Shown in pieces: positions 51,804-64,000 of a stretch of DNA of 64,000 bases (its first letter is position 1; each line of letters begins with the position of its first letter). The notes below the pieces were generated by a model. It saw only the letters and a list, made by a program, of their open reading frames with translations, searched no databases and was not told the DNA's origin. A program made the translations under genes and the position numbers. The stretch is from Volvox africanus (Eukaryota; Chlorophyta; Chlorophyceae; Chlamydomonadales; Volvocaceae): NCBI GenBank assembly GCA_030268105.1, contig BSDZ01000013.1:1469001-1533000 (forward strand). The letters are read 5' to 3'.

Positions 51804-53378
51804 AGCGGATAGGCCGAATTGAAGGGCGGGAGGAAGACGGGAAGGGGATGGAGAACGGCGGTCGCCATCTTCGAGGCAAGGGGATGGGAAGGAAGGACCG
51901 CCAATTCGGCGGTCAGAGGCCGGGCGTGATTGGGCAGAGCGTGGGGAAGGCCTGACGTGCGAGCACATGCGTACGCAGGGGAAGGGCCAGGGGCGTGTGC
52001 TTGGGGAGGCTAGCGGGAGGCATAGCTGGAATGCTCTGGGTTCCCGTTGTTGTGGCGTAGCTGAAGGATTGGGATCAGGTCTTCACATTGATTCAACGTA
52101 GGGGTGACATGCAGTCGGTTCGCATTCATATGAGACCAAAGCTGGTTGGGGGCCGACAGCAGAGGGAGCCGCGCAGTGATGCTACGTGCGGTGTGCACCT
52201 CGGTTGCTATGTTCGGCGTTATTGCTACGCACGGACGGCGTGTTTAATGTCAAGAAGCTTAGGCACCCCTGCGTTGAGGACGGCTCGGACAAAACGCGGT
52301 GCTAGGACATTTGCAACACCATGCAGAACTGGAGTCTTGCGGCCTCTTGCAATTACTCGCGGACGTGTGGCCGTCACTAGGCAGACGTCTCCCAACGACC
52401 TAGTCATGTCGTGTTCATATGCGATGGTAAGGATTAGGAAGTGGCTTATGGCGCTGGCAACACATGACAGTGTCCAGGACACGGACAAGCACTTGGACTG
52501 TGGCCAAATGCGTAGTTGAAAGGCACCCTAGGAGGACATTGTTGGGCACTTGTCGTTCTCGCTTAAGAGCTGAGGTATGCGGGGCCGTGATGGGTAGTAT
52601 GATAAGAGTTAAGGCGTTCAATGGGTCGGTTTGCAACGACAGGTATTAGAGCTCAAGCAAGTGCCCTAGGGGGTTTATGGATGAACGAATAACGGCCTGC
52701 CAGGTACGTTGAAGAGCATACGACGCTTTAGATAAATAAAGCGTGCATTACAAAGCTCTACGACGTCTATAGTAAAGCTGGATGAGCTCGAAATGAAAGT
52801 CAAACTTGCGCAGATTCAGCTTCTGCAATAATACCTTCAGAATCCCAGAGCTGCAAGGCGAGTATCGGTTTTGTCGTACCCTAGCTTACCTGAAATACAG
52901 GACGACAGCGGTAATAGGTTCCATTGCTTATTCCGCCGGAGGGCACCTTACGACACCTAACATATTCAATGTGATCACTGACAACATACTTGTTCTTAGC
53001 AGAGGGTCTGCAGCGAGGTTGCTGCAGTCTCAGTGGGATAGGATGTTTAGAGGGTGCACAGAAAACAACCATGCCCAGTGGCATCCCACTTGTTTTATTC
53101 CAACCTAAGCAAAACGCTGAGCAATAAACGTAAGTACATAATAAGCTTGCCTGTCTGTGGCCATCTAGTCTAGCAAGGTTACCTGTAAGCTGCATGACTA
53201 CTGCGTACGACATATGGCCTATGGAAGGGCAATCAAAACAAGCCGTTTCATTTTCCTTAAGTAGTTAGCATTTGCACTTAAAAACGCAACTATTTGCACT
53301 ACTAGGATGCGTCGACATTTATGTGCTGGACTTTTCACGGCCGTGGGGCTTGGATATTGACTTTGCGGATTGCAAGAT
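51804..53378. other. Intergenic stretch between RanBPM-like and cyclase-like genes
   Basis: About 1.6 kb with several short open frames on both strands but no domain-like sequence or matched splice sites. It should contain the 3' untranslated region of the RanBPM-like gene and the promoter of the next gene. No RNA gene was recognised. Confidence 0.55.
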
Positions 53379-56300
53379 ATGGACAGTGTGGCAACAGTTA
53401 TTACTTTGTTTGTTCTTGGCCTGGTTGCACTGGCGCTCGCCTTGTCGCAGCATGAACGGCTGCTGACATGGGCGTACTCTCAAAGCAGCACAACGGCGCT
53501 GGAGGCACTGAGTGGAAAGATTCTTTCGGTAAGACATCCTGATTGCAATGCGCTATTATTGTTTATGTAATGGCACTCCTAAACCGAAGTTGGTTTGTTA
53601 TTGGCACGTTTCTGCAGCTTGTGGTTGGCTGGGCATTTGCGAGCTTAATATCCTTCTTAAATACATGGATGAGATCTGAAAAGGTACGCACAAGCACTGG
53701 CGACCCAAAAATGTCAGAAACCGGGATAGCCCAGAGAGGAAGCGCGTCGTTCTCCATAATTATTAAAAGGAGAGGTAGGTATTTCAACAGTTGTGTCACC
53801 CCTTTGTCGCGCATCTCAACCCAGGTGGGCGGCAGGCACCCTGCCTCTCCGACGGTCGTGCTGTCAGCGTCCGCGTCGGCACCTGCGTCTGTACGTCCCG
53901 CCACTAACACCCACGGAGCGCTGCGGCCCGAGGCTGGCGAGGCAGTGGAGTACCAGGAGCTAATCGGGGCCATTAGCAAATGCCTGGACTCGCACGCCTA
54001 TCGGAAAATGCCCTATTCTGAGCTTGCTGATGCGGCGGGGGCGATCCTGCTGCTGGTCCTGTGCAGCGCTCCCGCCGCCGCATATCGCCTTTCTTATATC
54101 CTGCCGTACGATCGGTTCAAAGTGGCAGTGCTGGACTCCCTGGAGCGCTGCCTGCAATTCCTGGACGAGCTGCCTTACTTGCCTGACTGCATGGTCGTCG
54201 AGGAGGACGACTTAGCTGGGGGACCGGAGGCGGTGACACGGGTGGGTGCTTGCAGCCGTGTAGGGTTATGTCGCGCTGGCGTTTCAAACCTAATCTGGGT
54301 CAACAGGTGCACTGGGATGGGGCCCTACCGCAGGCGTGTCGGGGTGTTCCACCCTCTTACCCCTCGACCCTTTTCCCATACACCCCTTGAGAACACACCG
54401 ACACACGCACAGACGTGCACACACACACACACACACAGACACACACACACGTGCACACGTGCACACACACACAGACAAGCACACCGACACAAGCGCAGAG
54501 ACACACATACACACACCGACACACCGACACACATAGTGTAACATATGCCCGCCCATCCAAGGCTATCGCTGCGATCCGCAAGCGCACCAATGCAGCGGAG
54601 CTGCCGGTGGTACGGGTTGTACGCACCGGCGGCCTCGCTGCAGCCCGCGGCTCCGTGTCGTCACCGTCCTCGGTGCCGTTGCAGCACGCGGCTGTGCCGC
54701 TGGCGACGGACACCCTGATAGCGCCCTTTGATCCCGCGGAGCTGGATGCGCGAGTGACAGCCCAGGTGGGGTCGGGAAGACGAGTTGGCAGTGCCGACAT
54801 ACTGAAGGCTCTGCGATGGCAGCAGGAGTACTCGATAGGAGAAAAGGGCAAATTCCCAAAGGCCTACCTTGATGGCTTGGACGGAAAAGAAGGTGGAAAG
54901 CGAGAGGAAGATGAGGAGAGGCGAGGAGGGAGGAGAGGATGTGGTCGTATGGGATGGTCATTTCGGCTGTCCTAACCCGACATATTCGGCTGTCCTTCGC
55001 TGTCCAATGAGCAGCACTACACACGGAAGGGTTCCCGCACAACACACACACATGGTTGATGGGTTGTCAGTCGTCGGTTTTCTCCTGGAAAAATTATGCT
55101 TTCCGTGTTGGATGGGTAGCCTGGCTTAGACATGAGGATGCTTACAGGGCGCGGTATGTGGCCGTGATGGGATGATGACGCAGCACTGCCGTTGGCGCTG
55201 GAGGTACGAGGGCATAGACGGCTTCAGGGAAGTGGCGTGGGGCGAGCGCTGGCGGTAGTCTCTTGTTTGCAAGGTTACCGGTATAAGAATAAATAATATG
55301 CCGCTTCTGGGTCACACAGCATATCGCCCTCTTAAGCAAGCCCATCCTGTCTTGTATGTTTTCCCACCCCATCTGCAGGTCACGCTGCGGCGTCTGCACC
55401 AGCAGCGCGCTGCAGGGCATGCGACATTGACGGTGCTGCGATACATCCTGCCGCCGCCCGCCTTCGCGGACCTGATCCATGGGTCGCCCTGGGCAACGCG
55501 CGTACACGCGGACGTGTCCGTGCTTACCGCCGTGCTCGTAGACCCGCACGCTACGGCCGGCGTCGCCGCCTCCACACCCGTCGTTCAATCGCCGGTATCG
55601 TTGATGGAGGCGATGCACGATGCCCACGCGGCGTTTGACGGTCTGTGCGCCATGCACGGGGCCGTGAAGATGTCGACCTTGGGTGAGCGCGCACGCTGGC
55701 ATGTGCAAGACGTGGCTAACGGTCCCTTTTTTCCGGGAGCGAGCGTCCTCTTAGAATCAGTGCTAAGTTTGTTGTGGAATTGGTTCATTCGCTTGCTACT
55801 GGAAATGCAATCTAAGGCTGCCTTAGTCCTTAGCTCCTTCGTCACTGGATGCAGCGCCATGTGTGGGTGGTTTTAATGCCACCCTACTCGCCCGCTTTCT
55901 CGTAGGACACGAGTACACTGCCGTGGGCGGTCTGGATGGCAGCTCAGATCATTTGGAACGCCTGATGCGATTGGCGGCTGGCATGGTGGCGGCGCTGGTT
56001 GAGCAGCAGCATGCGCAGATCCAAGCTGGTGTTGCTCCGCTGGAGGTGCAGATCGGCCTGCATACAGGTATCGACTATGGGATTCTATTATCGGCGCAGC
56101 GAGACCGGCCCGCCCGTCCTCTTCCTCTTCCTCTTCCTCCTCTTCCTCCTCTTCCTCCTCTTCCGCTCCACCCCGACCCCCATCCCCACCACTGCCTCCT
56201 CCTTCTTCCCCTTTCGTGCCACCTCTACTCGATACCCATCTGCCTTTCGCTGCTTTCGAACGCAAATCATGAATGCTTTATTACTGAACATTATGCTGCG

Positions 56301-59300
56301 TGTGGGATGCGGCCGCGGCATGTTCATGCTTACTGCATATTGTTGTCGTCTCCCATCCGCCCATCCCCTTCTCCAGAGCCCGCAAACCCCTTTTCGGTTG
56401 TGATAGACTCCCCCTGTACTCCTATTTCCTCCCCCCCCCCAAACACCAACACACAAACACGACCAAACACAGGCCCCTGCGTGGCAGGCGTCGTGGGGCG
56501 AACCCGGCCGGCGTATACTTTACTGGTGAGCCCCAGGCCTCACTGCGCATTAAATACCCCCTTCTCCTCCTCCTCATCCCCCGCGTTTTCCACCTCCTGA
56601 TTGCATTCCAGTTATACTCTTAGTTCCCCCCTCTTCCACCTTCCCCATCTCCTGCCCCTTCTTCTCCCCCTTCTTCCACCTCCCCCTTCTCCTCCTCATC
56701 AACATTATTGAGCTTCGGCCCGTGCGTACTCAGTGCTTTCACGTACTTTCCCCAAACGTTGCTGAACACACATCAAAGCAAAGAAGTACGGAAAATCGCT
56801 AACCTGCGTCGCCTTCCGAAAAAGTTCCATTAATTGAGCTATTGTTGCCAAGACAAGCCAACTGGCCGTACTACCTCCAAATGATGGCTCGGTATATCAT
56901 TCGTATGAGAGAATGAGAAAGATGAAATAAGTAATAGTACGGCAAGGGCGAAGCGCTTTCACTAGCTTTGTTAAGAAGTTGTGAAGTTGTGACCTAAAAC
57001 CCTACCTACCTACCTTCAGGGTGACGTCATGGTCGCCGCAAACCAGCTCCGTGCGACAAGTCACCCGATGTGTGTCCACGTCAGCTCCGCCGTACGTGAC
57101 CGGCTCCAGCCCACTGCTGACGGCGAGTTCACCTTCGTGGCGGCCACGTCGCGCACTGTTGGCGGCGGCCCCAGCGGCTTGGGGCCAGCGCGGACATACT
57201 TTGCAAAGGTAATGCATCTGGGCTTGTGAAGGATTTATCCAGATGGCGGGTTAGGAAGGGTTACGGTGTCCGAGACGGCACGGGACGGGAGGGGACGGCA
57301 CGGGACGGGACGGGACGGGGCATGTCCTCGTGTTTGTTATTCTTCCGCCATTCGGTGACGGTTCGCTTCGTTTCCCCTTCGGCTGTTCAGTTGGGTCATT
57401 GGCGAGCGGCTTTGGCTCTTCATGGAGCTGCTGCTGTGAACACGGGAATGGGGGCGGGGATCCCCCGCGTGCAGGGATCCGCCGTACAGGGAGCCCGGCA
57501 AGTGCGTCGTTCAACGCACAGTGGCCGTGCGCTAATGGCGGCGGCGGCTGCCGCTGGTGCAGCGGCGGCAGCCGGGGTCGGAACGGGCGCGGATGAGCCG
57601 CCGTTGGGGCACCAGCATCATCGGCAGCAGACCAAGGCGCAATCTACGAGTAGCGTGGAAATTGGGCGGAACATGTCGACGCTTCAGCAGCAACACCAAC
57701 ACCAACAACAGCAACAACAGCAGCAGCAGCTTCAGCACCAGCAACAACATCGAAGGGAGTCTGGACAAGCAGGTCCAGGTCCTGCATTCTCCTCGGAGGC
57801 GACGCCTGCAAACGCGGCGGGGCCGGGAGCGGCGTCGATCCCTTCGGCTATCACGGCTGGAGCAGCAGCCGCTGCAATAGACGAAGCCGCAGCCACTGCA
57901 GCAGCGGCGGCGACGATCCGCTTTTCAAATGTGGACGGTTCCGACGGCGCACCACAAAGTAGCGGCTTCAACGGGCCACGTGATGCGTCGATGCCGACGC
58001 ACCCCAGCACCACGGCCGCGGCTGCAGAGTACGGTGCCGTCGCCGCCGCCATCGCGACCAAGAACTCCCACGGGTCACCACGACGCTCCCCTCCGGCTCG
58101 CGTCCATTCGAACCTCAGTAATGCCACCTCCCTCTTCGCACCCTCCACCGTCAATTCCGGCATTTCAAGCAGCATGCACCACTCATACTGGCAGGCCCAT
58201 GGGTCAAGTGGCGTCTTCGGCACTGGCACTGGCAGTACCGCCGCGACTGGTGGCTCTATGTCCAGCGGTTCATCACTGTACCCCGTCACGGCTTCGGACG
58301 GCCACCTTCTACACCGCGACGCGAACAACACGAGCAACACATGCCGTCCAAGCAGCACCGGACCGTCGAAACCTGCCATCCCGCAGCCCTTGCTGCTGCT
58401 GCTACAACAGCAGCAAGGGCCCAGCGCCGCCTTACCAACCGTAGACGAGGACTTAGGGTGCTCAGGCCCTGGCGGCGGTAGTGGGTCTCTGGGTGGCTTT
58501 ACTGCTGCCCTCTACAACCTATCAAACGGTATGCTGTCGAACGTGCAGCTTCATTCGAGCGTTATACCCACCGCATGTAGCACTTGTCAGGCGTCGTCAG
58601 CGTTAGAGCAGCCGTTCTCCGGGATGTTGTCGGGATCCGGTGTGCCGGCGGGCGAGGGTGCGGCGGCGGCGGCGGCGGCCGCGCAGCCCCCTGATAAACT
58701 CGGTAGGGTTCAGGCGCTGCACAGGAGTGAGAGCTCCACCATGCACCCCTCCGGCAGCGGTGGAGCGGCTTCAGGCACCGGAACCAGCGGCGCAACTGGA
58801 ACGGATGAGAGCATGGCTCTGCGGCGGATGAGTGGCATGGGCGCGGATCCAAGTCCCTACATGGTTTACACAAATATCAGCGATGTGGCTGGCGGCGGCA
58901 GCACTGTGGTCCTTGGCAAGCGCTTCAGCGGGTTCGGAAGCAATGGCGTCGCCGTCGGAGGCGGCGGAGGCGGCGGCGCCGGCCGAGGCGGCGGTGACAT
59001 CAGTGGAACACCGTCGGAGCCGACACAGCAGGGAATCACGCACTCTGAACTGATGTTTCTATTAGCCACATCGTCGGCGGGGTTGCCGGGCCCTAGCGCC
59101 GGCGGTGGCACCGGCGGGAAAGATTTGACTTCAGATAGCTACGATGACGTACAATCTACCGGGCATGGAGTACCCAGCAGCGGTAATAACGTCATCTTTG
59201 CGGCGCCGGCTAGCCTGGGAAGTCCGCCGCTGCCCACTGTCGCTGCCGCCGCCGCCGACGGTACGGCGTCAGCAGGCAACGGCGGTATGCCGGGTGTGGC

Positions 59301-62300
59301 TGCGGGATTAGTGACAGCTAGCGCCGTCATCAGCGACATCAGTGTCGGAGGACCGCTGGGCGGCGACGCGTTCAATGGCGATGTTGACCTGGATGGCGAA
59401 CTAAGCGTTAGTGTATCCGCGATGGCGGCGGCTTCTAAACGGTTGGAATCTGGCACACAAACCCGCATCATGGTGACCACTGCCTCTTGCGCTGGTTTGA
59501 CGGAGGCAGACAACGACGGCGGCAGTGAAGTGGGGCTTTCTAATGCTGACGTATCACTCTCGTCGGTACCGTCGACGCAAGCACCGGCGCCGGCGCTGGT
59601 ATCCGCCGTCGAGGCCATGTTCACCGCTGCCTTTGGCTCCACGGTGGACTCCCGGGGTCGGGCCCCGTCCGTCCCGCGCTCGGTGCCTAGGGCGCACCCT
59701 GCCGCCGCCGCTGCGGCGGCGGCTGCCGCCGCATTCGGCGGCAGCGGTGGCAGGGCTTCCAACTCCAGCGCCGCCGGCATCTCCATCAGCAGCCCTTCGC
59801 AGCTGCTGAGCCACTGCCAAGGCAGTCAGAGGGGATTGTTTGACTCGAGTTTCAAGGCGACTAGCTCGATGGGCGGTGGGCTGCTAGCCAACACGGCCTT
59901 CCCGAATGCCACAATGAACGCATCGGAGCTCGCTATGCTACTGCAGGTAAGTGGATATACCAGCGCTATATAAAGATGTCTCAAAAACGCGGCAACCAAT
60001 TGTCTGGCTTCGCTTGTTGATGTCCGCTATACGCCGTTGCGCTGGAGTTGGCACATGGGGTGACCATTACCCATTAGGGCCCTCTGCGCTCTTCAGTTAT
60101 CCGCTCCCCAGTATTCTGCGCTTTCACAACCCAGCTCACAGTTTACCTCCTCCGGCACGCGCTTCGTGGCCCGCCCGACATCCGCAGGTGGCGCAGTGCA
60201 GCGTAGGCGGCAATAGCGGCTCCTCAATCTCCTTTCCGCACCTGCAGGTGAGCCTGTCCTGGGTTGGTCATCTGATTCGAGCAGCAGACCCGGTTCTCAG
60301 AACCCAGGCTGTGCATCAGTGTGAATTGATACGCCGCCACTCCACCGTCACTGCCTCCTCCCGCGTCCTTGCTGCTGTCCTTATGTCACAACAGCAAATG
60401 CTGTTAAAGATTAAGGATCGCGTTATGCTGTTGGGCTCGTCGTAATGCATTCTGTTGCTTCGCCCAATGGCGCCAACCTGCCGCATCTGATACAGGAGCT
60501 CGTCTCCGCGACCCTCCGAGACGTCGGCGCAGGACGAGCCCCGGTACGGCCGAAGTTTTTCTGCGCACCTGGACAAAACGGTGGTAGTTTCCGAGCCACA
60601 CGAGCCACACGAGCGCGGCGCAGGGCAGGGCCGTGAGGGTTTGTAGACAGCCTCGTTCCTTGTTGTGTTGCCGTCCTCCATCGTTGCGTCCGTCTGTTAG
60701 TACGACAAGGCACACATACAGGGCAGGTAATGCACAGACAGGGACAGGGCAAAGGAGAGAGTCTTGCTGCCAAGTCAGACAAGTCATTGTGGATTACGTT
60801 CCTGGTTCTTCTCCTTCTTCACTTCTCAAGGGCCCAACCCGCGCCGCTGAATGATTACAGGACTCGGCCTAACCTTCAATTGGCGGACCGGTTCCCCCCC
60901 AATGATCGCCTGACCAACTGATGTCGCATCCCCACCTCATGCCCTCAGGGTAGCAGCGTCTCCGCAGGAAGCTTTAACCTACACAACAGTCACCTTCAGC
61001 TGTTGAATGCATCCAATGAGAACCAGCAGAACGTCACGTCCAGCCAGGAGTGTTCGGATACGGACACGCCCAGGTCCACCTCCCGGGACGGCGGAGGCGG
61101 AGGCGGCAACTCGATCGCTGCTGCTGCGGCTGCTGCCGCTGCCGCCGTCGGCGTTGTGCGTCGGCGATCTGTGGACGTGCAGCGCGCCCTCGCCACCGCA
61201 GCCGCAGCCGGTGCGGCAGCGGCCGCTGCTGGCAGCAGCGCGGTAATCAGCGGCGGGAGTGGCGGCAGCAGCAGCATTGGCGGCGGTGGTAGCGCACCGA
61301 CGCCCCAACCGCGAGCTCTACAGCGGCTCTGTCGTACCTTTCAGCAGATTTACCACCAGCAGTACCAGATGCAGCAGCAGCAGCATCAACAACATCAGCA
61401 AATCGTGACGCAGCAGCAGCTGTTGCGGCAGCGGTTGCTGTTGATGCAGCAGCAGGGCCACCACAACGGCGTGGATGGGCTCGGCGTTTCCGATCTACGC
61501 CCTTGGATCAACACCGAGCCTTCCATGACGGCCTCCGAGCAAAGCATTACCGATAGCCGCATGCGACAATCAATGTCGGGTACGGTGATGTCGGTCACCT
61601 CGACGGCAGCGGGGGCGCTGCTGTCAGGAGCCAGCGGCATCGGCAGCGAGGGCTCAGGGGGGATGGCCGAGGGCGGAGGGCAGCGCTTCGGAGAAAGTGG
61701 AAACAGCAACAATAGCGAGCCGCAACGCACCCTGATGCTTGTCGGTCCAGCGGGAAATATCCGGGCCAGACCCGCCGCGGGGCAGCTAGGGTTGCCCAGC
61801 GCTTTGTCCACAGTACCGGTGCGCCGTGTCGTGGGGTGCATTTGGGTTTAGGGGATCAAAAAGTCCCCGGGGCGGGGGGAGGGGAAGACCTAAGCAACAA
61901 GGCGAGTCATGCCGTGTGAAGGCGCGGTCGTATAGGACGCATGCACACCCGGTACCGCGCCCCATCTCGCATGTGGGTTCGTCGGTGGCTTATGTTGTGT
62001 AGGGCCCATCTGTAGGCTTGGGCTGTTTGGGAGTGAGGTCCGAAGGTGATGGACACCATCTACGCTGCGCTCCGGCAGTGGAGGCTACCATAGGGGCGTG
62101 ATGGGGTGGAGGGGAGGGGAGGGGGAGGGACTACATCGCCGTGAGGTGCAACACAAGTCCACATCATAATCATGATGACCTGGCCCGGTCATAGTTAAGG
62201 ATGTGCCTCATACAACAACTGACCCTTTGCAGGATTTACCTACGCCGATCACCAGCTCCTGCTGGAGCCGGGATAACAGCCGCAACCCTCTGACCTCCCA

Positions 62301-63702
62301 ACAGCTGCCATCAAACATCAGCGTTTTCACGGCCAATACTGGCGCACTCTCAGCGCTGCCGCTGCAGTACCCCTCCGCATTGACGGGCCCTGCGGCCCTT
62401 GCGGCCCTTGCGGCAGCTACCAGTAGCTCCTCAGCGGCCGATCATCAAAGTACGCTCGATGGTTACATCCATAACCACACGCACGCCGAGCGGCGGGTCG
62501 TTGCTTCATCGCTGTCACGTTGTGAAAGCACTGCCACCAATTACGCACCGCTCGTCATTCTTGGAACCGGCGGGTCGGCGATGGGCCACAGCGCGCTGGT
62601 TAGTGTGAGCCCCGTCGATACTTTCACGCGCACGAACGAGCACATCGGCATGTTGACTACGGCGTTCCCGGGGTCAGCGGACGGGGCCACCGAGGCGGCG
62701 GCGGCGGCAATGCCCGGGGCACCGGAGCAGTACGGTGGTCAAGTGCACATCCCCTCCAGCACGGCGGCCTCTTCAAATGGTGAGGGGAATGCAACGTCGG
62801 CCATCGCCGCCGTTCTGACCCGTGGGTCGCCGGGGATCCTGTCCAGTGGCAATGGTGAGAGTGTTAACAGCAATAGTGCGCCGGGGCGTGCAGTGGTGCC
62901 AGCCATGCTGCTGACGTCCGTTGGAGGCGGCGCTGGCTCATACGGCGGCGATGTGACGATGTCCCGTGCAGAGAATACCGCTGCGGTATACAACTCCTCC
63001 GTACTGTTGTCCTCGCATCAGTCCATGGGAACTCCTGGCAGCGCCGCCGCCACGGCCGCCAGTAACAGCCAGGTCAATGTCGCCGGCGCCGAGCGCTGTG
63101 GCCCAAGTAGCGAGGTTTGGAGCGGGTCGGTCAGCGGTGTCGTTTGGGGTGCCGGTGAAAGGCTGGCGACAAAGCGGCCCGAAGGCATGCGGCTTGTCGG
63201 CGGCAGCGGCGGCAGTGGCAGCAGCAGCACTTCGCAGAGCGTTCGCCGCTCCGCCGCCAGCGTTGCGGCGGCCTTCTTTCTCAAGCGGGGCCGCCATCAC
63301 CATCATCATCAAGTCCAACAGCAGCAGCCGCAGCAGCAACAGCAGCAGCATTGGGACAACCAGATTTACAGTAGCAACAACGTACTTTCATCTCTAGGAG
63401 ATCGGATCTCCGCTGTCGAGGATGCCGGTGGAAGGACGCTGAGGCGGTTAGGCAGCAGTGGGGGCTTCAGCAGCAGTGGGGCCAACATCGGCGCGGCGGC
63501 GACGGCAATGGCGACGGCGACGGCAACAGCAATGGCCAGTGACGGCGCCGAGCCGGCGGTAGATGGCCCACGGGAACGCCGTCTCGGCAAGGCGCGTAGT
63601 TCCAATTTGAGTGGCAGTACTAGTGGCGGTGCGCTGGCGGGCATGCTGCGGACGCTTTCCAAATACCAAAAGCGGTCGAGCTCTAAGAACTTACGGACCT
63701 GA
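53379..63702 (+). CDS. Membrane protein with degenerate class III nucleotide-cyclase domain and giant low-complexity tail
   Basis: Twelve exons: 53379-53528, 53618-53683, 53825-54241, 54562-54765, 55379-55682, 55906-56067, 56473-56525, 57020-57208, 57391-59946, 60188-60247, 60949-61818, 62233-63702, closing in phase to 2166 residues. One or two hydrophobic spans lie near 5-23 and 51-67. The cyclase homology domain is about 300-515, shown by [66 protein letters not shown] and a final PARTYF. Against active adenylyl/guanylyl cyclases both metal-binding aspartates are replaced (Val331 and His382), and the Asn and Arg of the N-x-x-x-R transition-state motif are Val and Gln, so catalysis is unlikely. 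The remaining ~1650 residues are Ala/Gly/Ser-rich with polyGln near the exon 9 start and again in exons 11 and 12; no further domain was recognised. A regulatory or scaffold role is inferred. The first exons are less certain than the rest, and the tail exons could belong to a second gene. Confidence 0.75.
54394..54533. repeat. (AC)n-rich microsatellite in cyclase-like gene intron 3
   Basis: About 140 bp of acacac, cacaga and acaccgac repeats just before the acceptor of exon 4. Apparent open frames across it are Thr/His repeats and not coding. Confidence 0.9.
56113..56166. repeat. (CTTCCT)n pyrimidine tract in cyclase-like gene intron 6
   Basis: A pure pyrimidine run of cttcct and cctctt units in the intron between exons 6 and 7. 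Long homopyrimidine mirror repeats like this can form triplex DNA. No coding role. Confidence 0.85.
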
Positions 63703-64000
63703 CGGCGCACCTGTCATCGCAGCAGGGCGGTTCTGGATGCAGTAGTGTTGCAACCACGACCCTCTCCCTGGAGGGGGTATACATCTCTGTTTTCCACGTG
63801 CGTCTCCTTCCTATCTTTGTATGTGTTTGCCATATATATTTCACATTTCTGTCTGTCTGTGTCTGTCTGTGTGCGTCTGTCTGTCTGTGTCTGTCTAGCT
63901 GTCTGTGTCTGTCCGTGTCTGTCTGTCTGTGTTTGTCTGTCTGTGAGTCCGTGTCTTTTCCTGTGTCTACGTGCCGCCTTTGTTGTTTGTCCTATTTATA
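63703..64000. other. 3' flank of the cyclase-like gene with (GTCTGT)n repeat
   Basis: Non-coding sequence after the TGA at 63702, most likely 3' untranslated region. From about 63849 to 63950 it consists of imperfect gtctgtctgtgtctgt repeats. No clear polyadenylation signal is seen before the window ends. Confidence 0.7.

Noticed and set aside
55379..57208. Calling the cyclase-like gene an active adenylyl or guanylyl cyclase
   Set aside because: Metal-binding and transition-state residues are all substituted in the spliced model, and substrate specificity cannot be read from it.

Overview
The window is nuclear DNA of a eukaryote, most likely a GC-rich chlorophycean (volvocine-type) green alga. 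Genes are split into many short exons with GT-AG introns (donors mostly gtgagt, gtgcgt, gtacgc), plant-type housekeeping enzymes are present, large proteins are rich in Ala/Gly/Ser/Gln, and introns carry simple-sequence repeats. The lineage is inferred from style and protein similarity. I saw no bacterial operon, phage or CRISPR signal.

Layout. 1-10449: four full copies and one truncated copy of an almost identical 2266-2290 bp satellite unit. 12029-16604 (-): NAD-type glycerol-3-phosphate dehydrogenase, nine exons, with an extra C-terminal membrane tail. 17114-21729 (+): aspartate aminotransferase, ten exons, head to head with the former. 25200-30020 (-): serine/threonine kinase with a large insert in its N-lobe. 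33781-37378 (-): two Ala/Glu-rich proteins that share a 740 bp tandem duplication. 37467-42455 (-): a coiled-coil protein ending in a Glu-Pro repeat, 13 exons, 5' end uncertain. 44028-45130 (-): soluble inorganic pyrophosphatase. 45828-46146 (+): a possible two-exon 60-residue protein. 46563-47297 (-): TMEM14-family membrane protein. 47557-51803 (+): RanBPM-like SPRY/LisH/CTLH protein. 53379-63702 (+): a membrane protein with a degenerate class III nucleotide-cyclase domain and a low-complexity tail of about 1650 residues.

Relations between genes. Three or four pairs are head to head and may share promoters. The first pair joins enzymes of the two classical NADH shuttles: glycerol-3-phosphate dehydrogenase and aspartate aminotransferase. 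The other genes have no evident joint pathway. The RanBPM-like protein should belong to a CTLH/GID ubiquitin ligase.

Exon models were built by hand from splice motifs, reading phase and similarity to known families. All multi-exon models close in phase from start to stop, except the coiled-coil gene, whose 5' exon is not secure. No search was run, so family names rest on recognised motifs.
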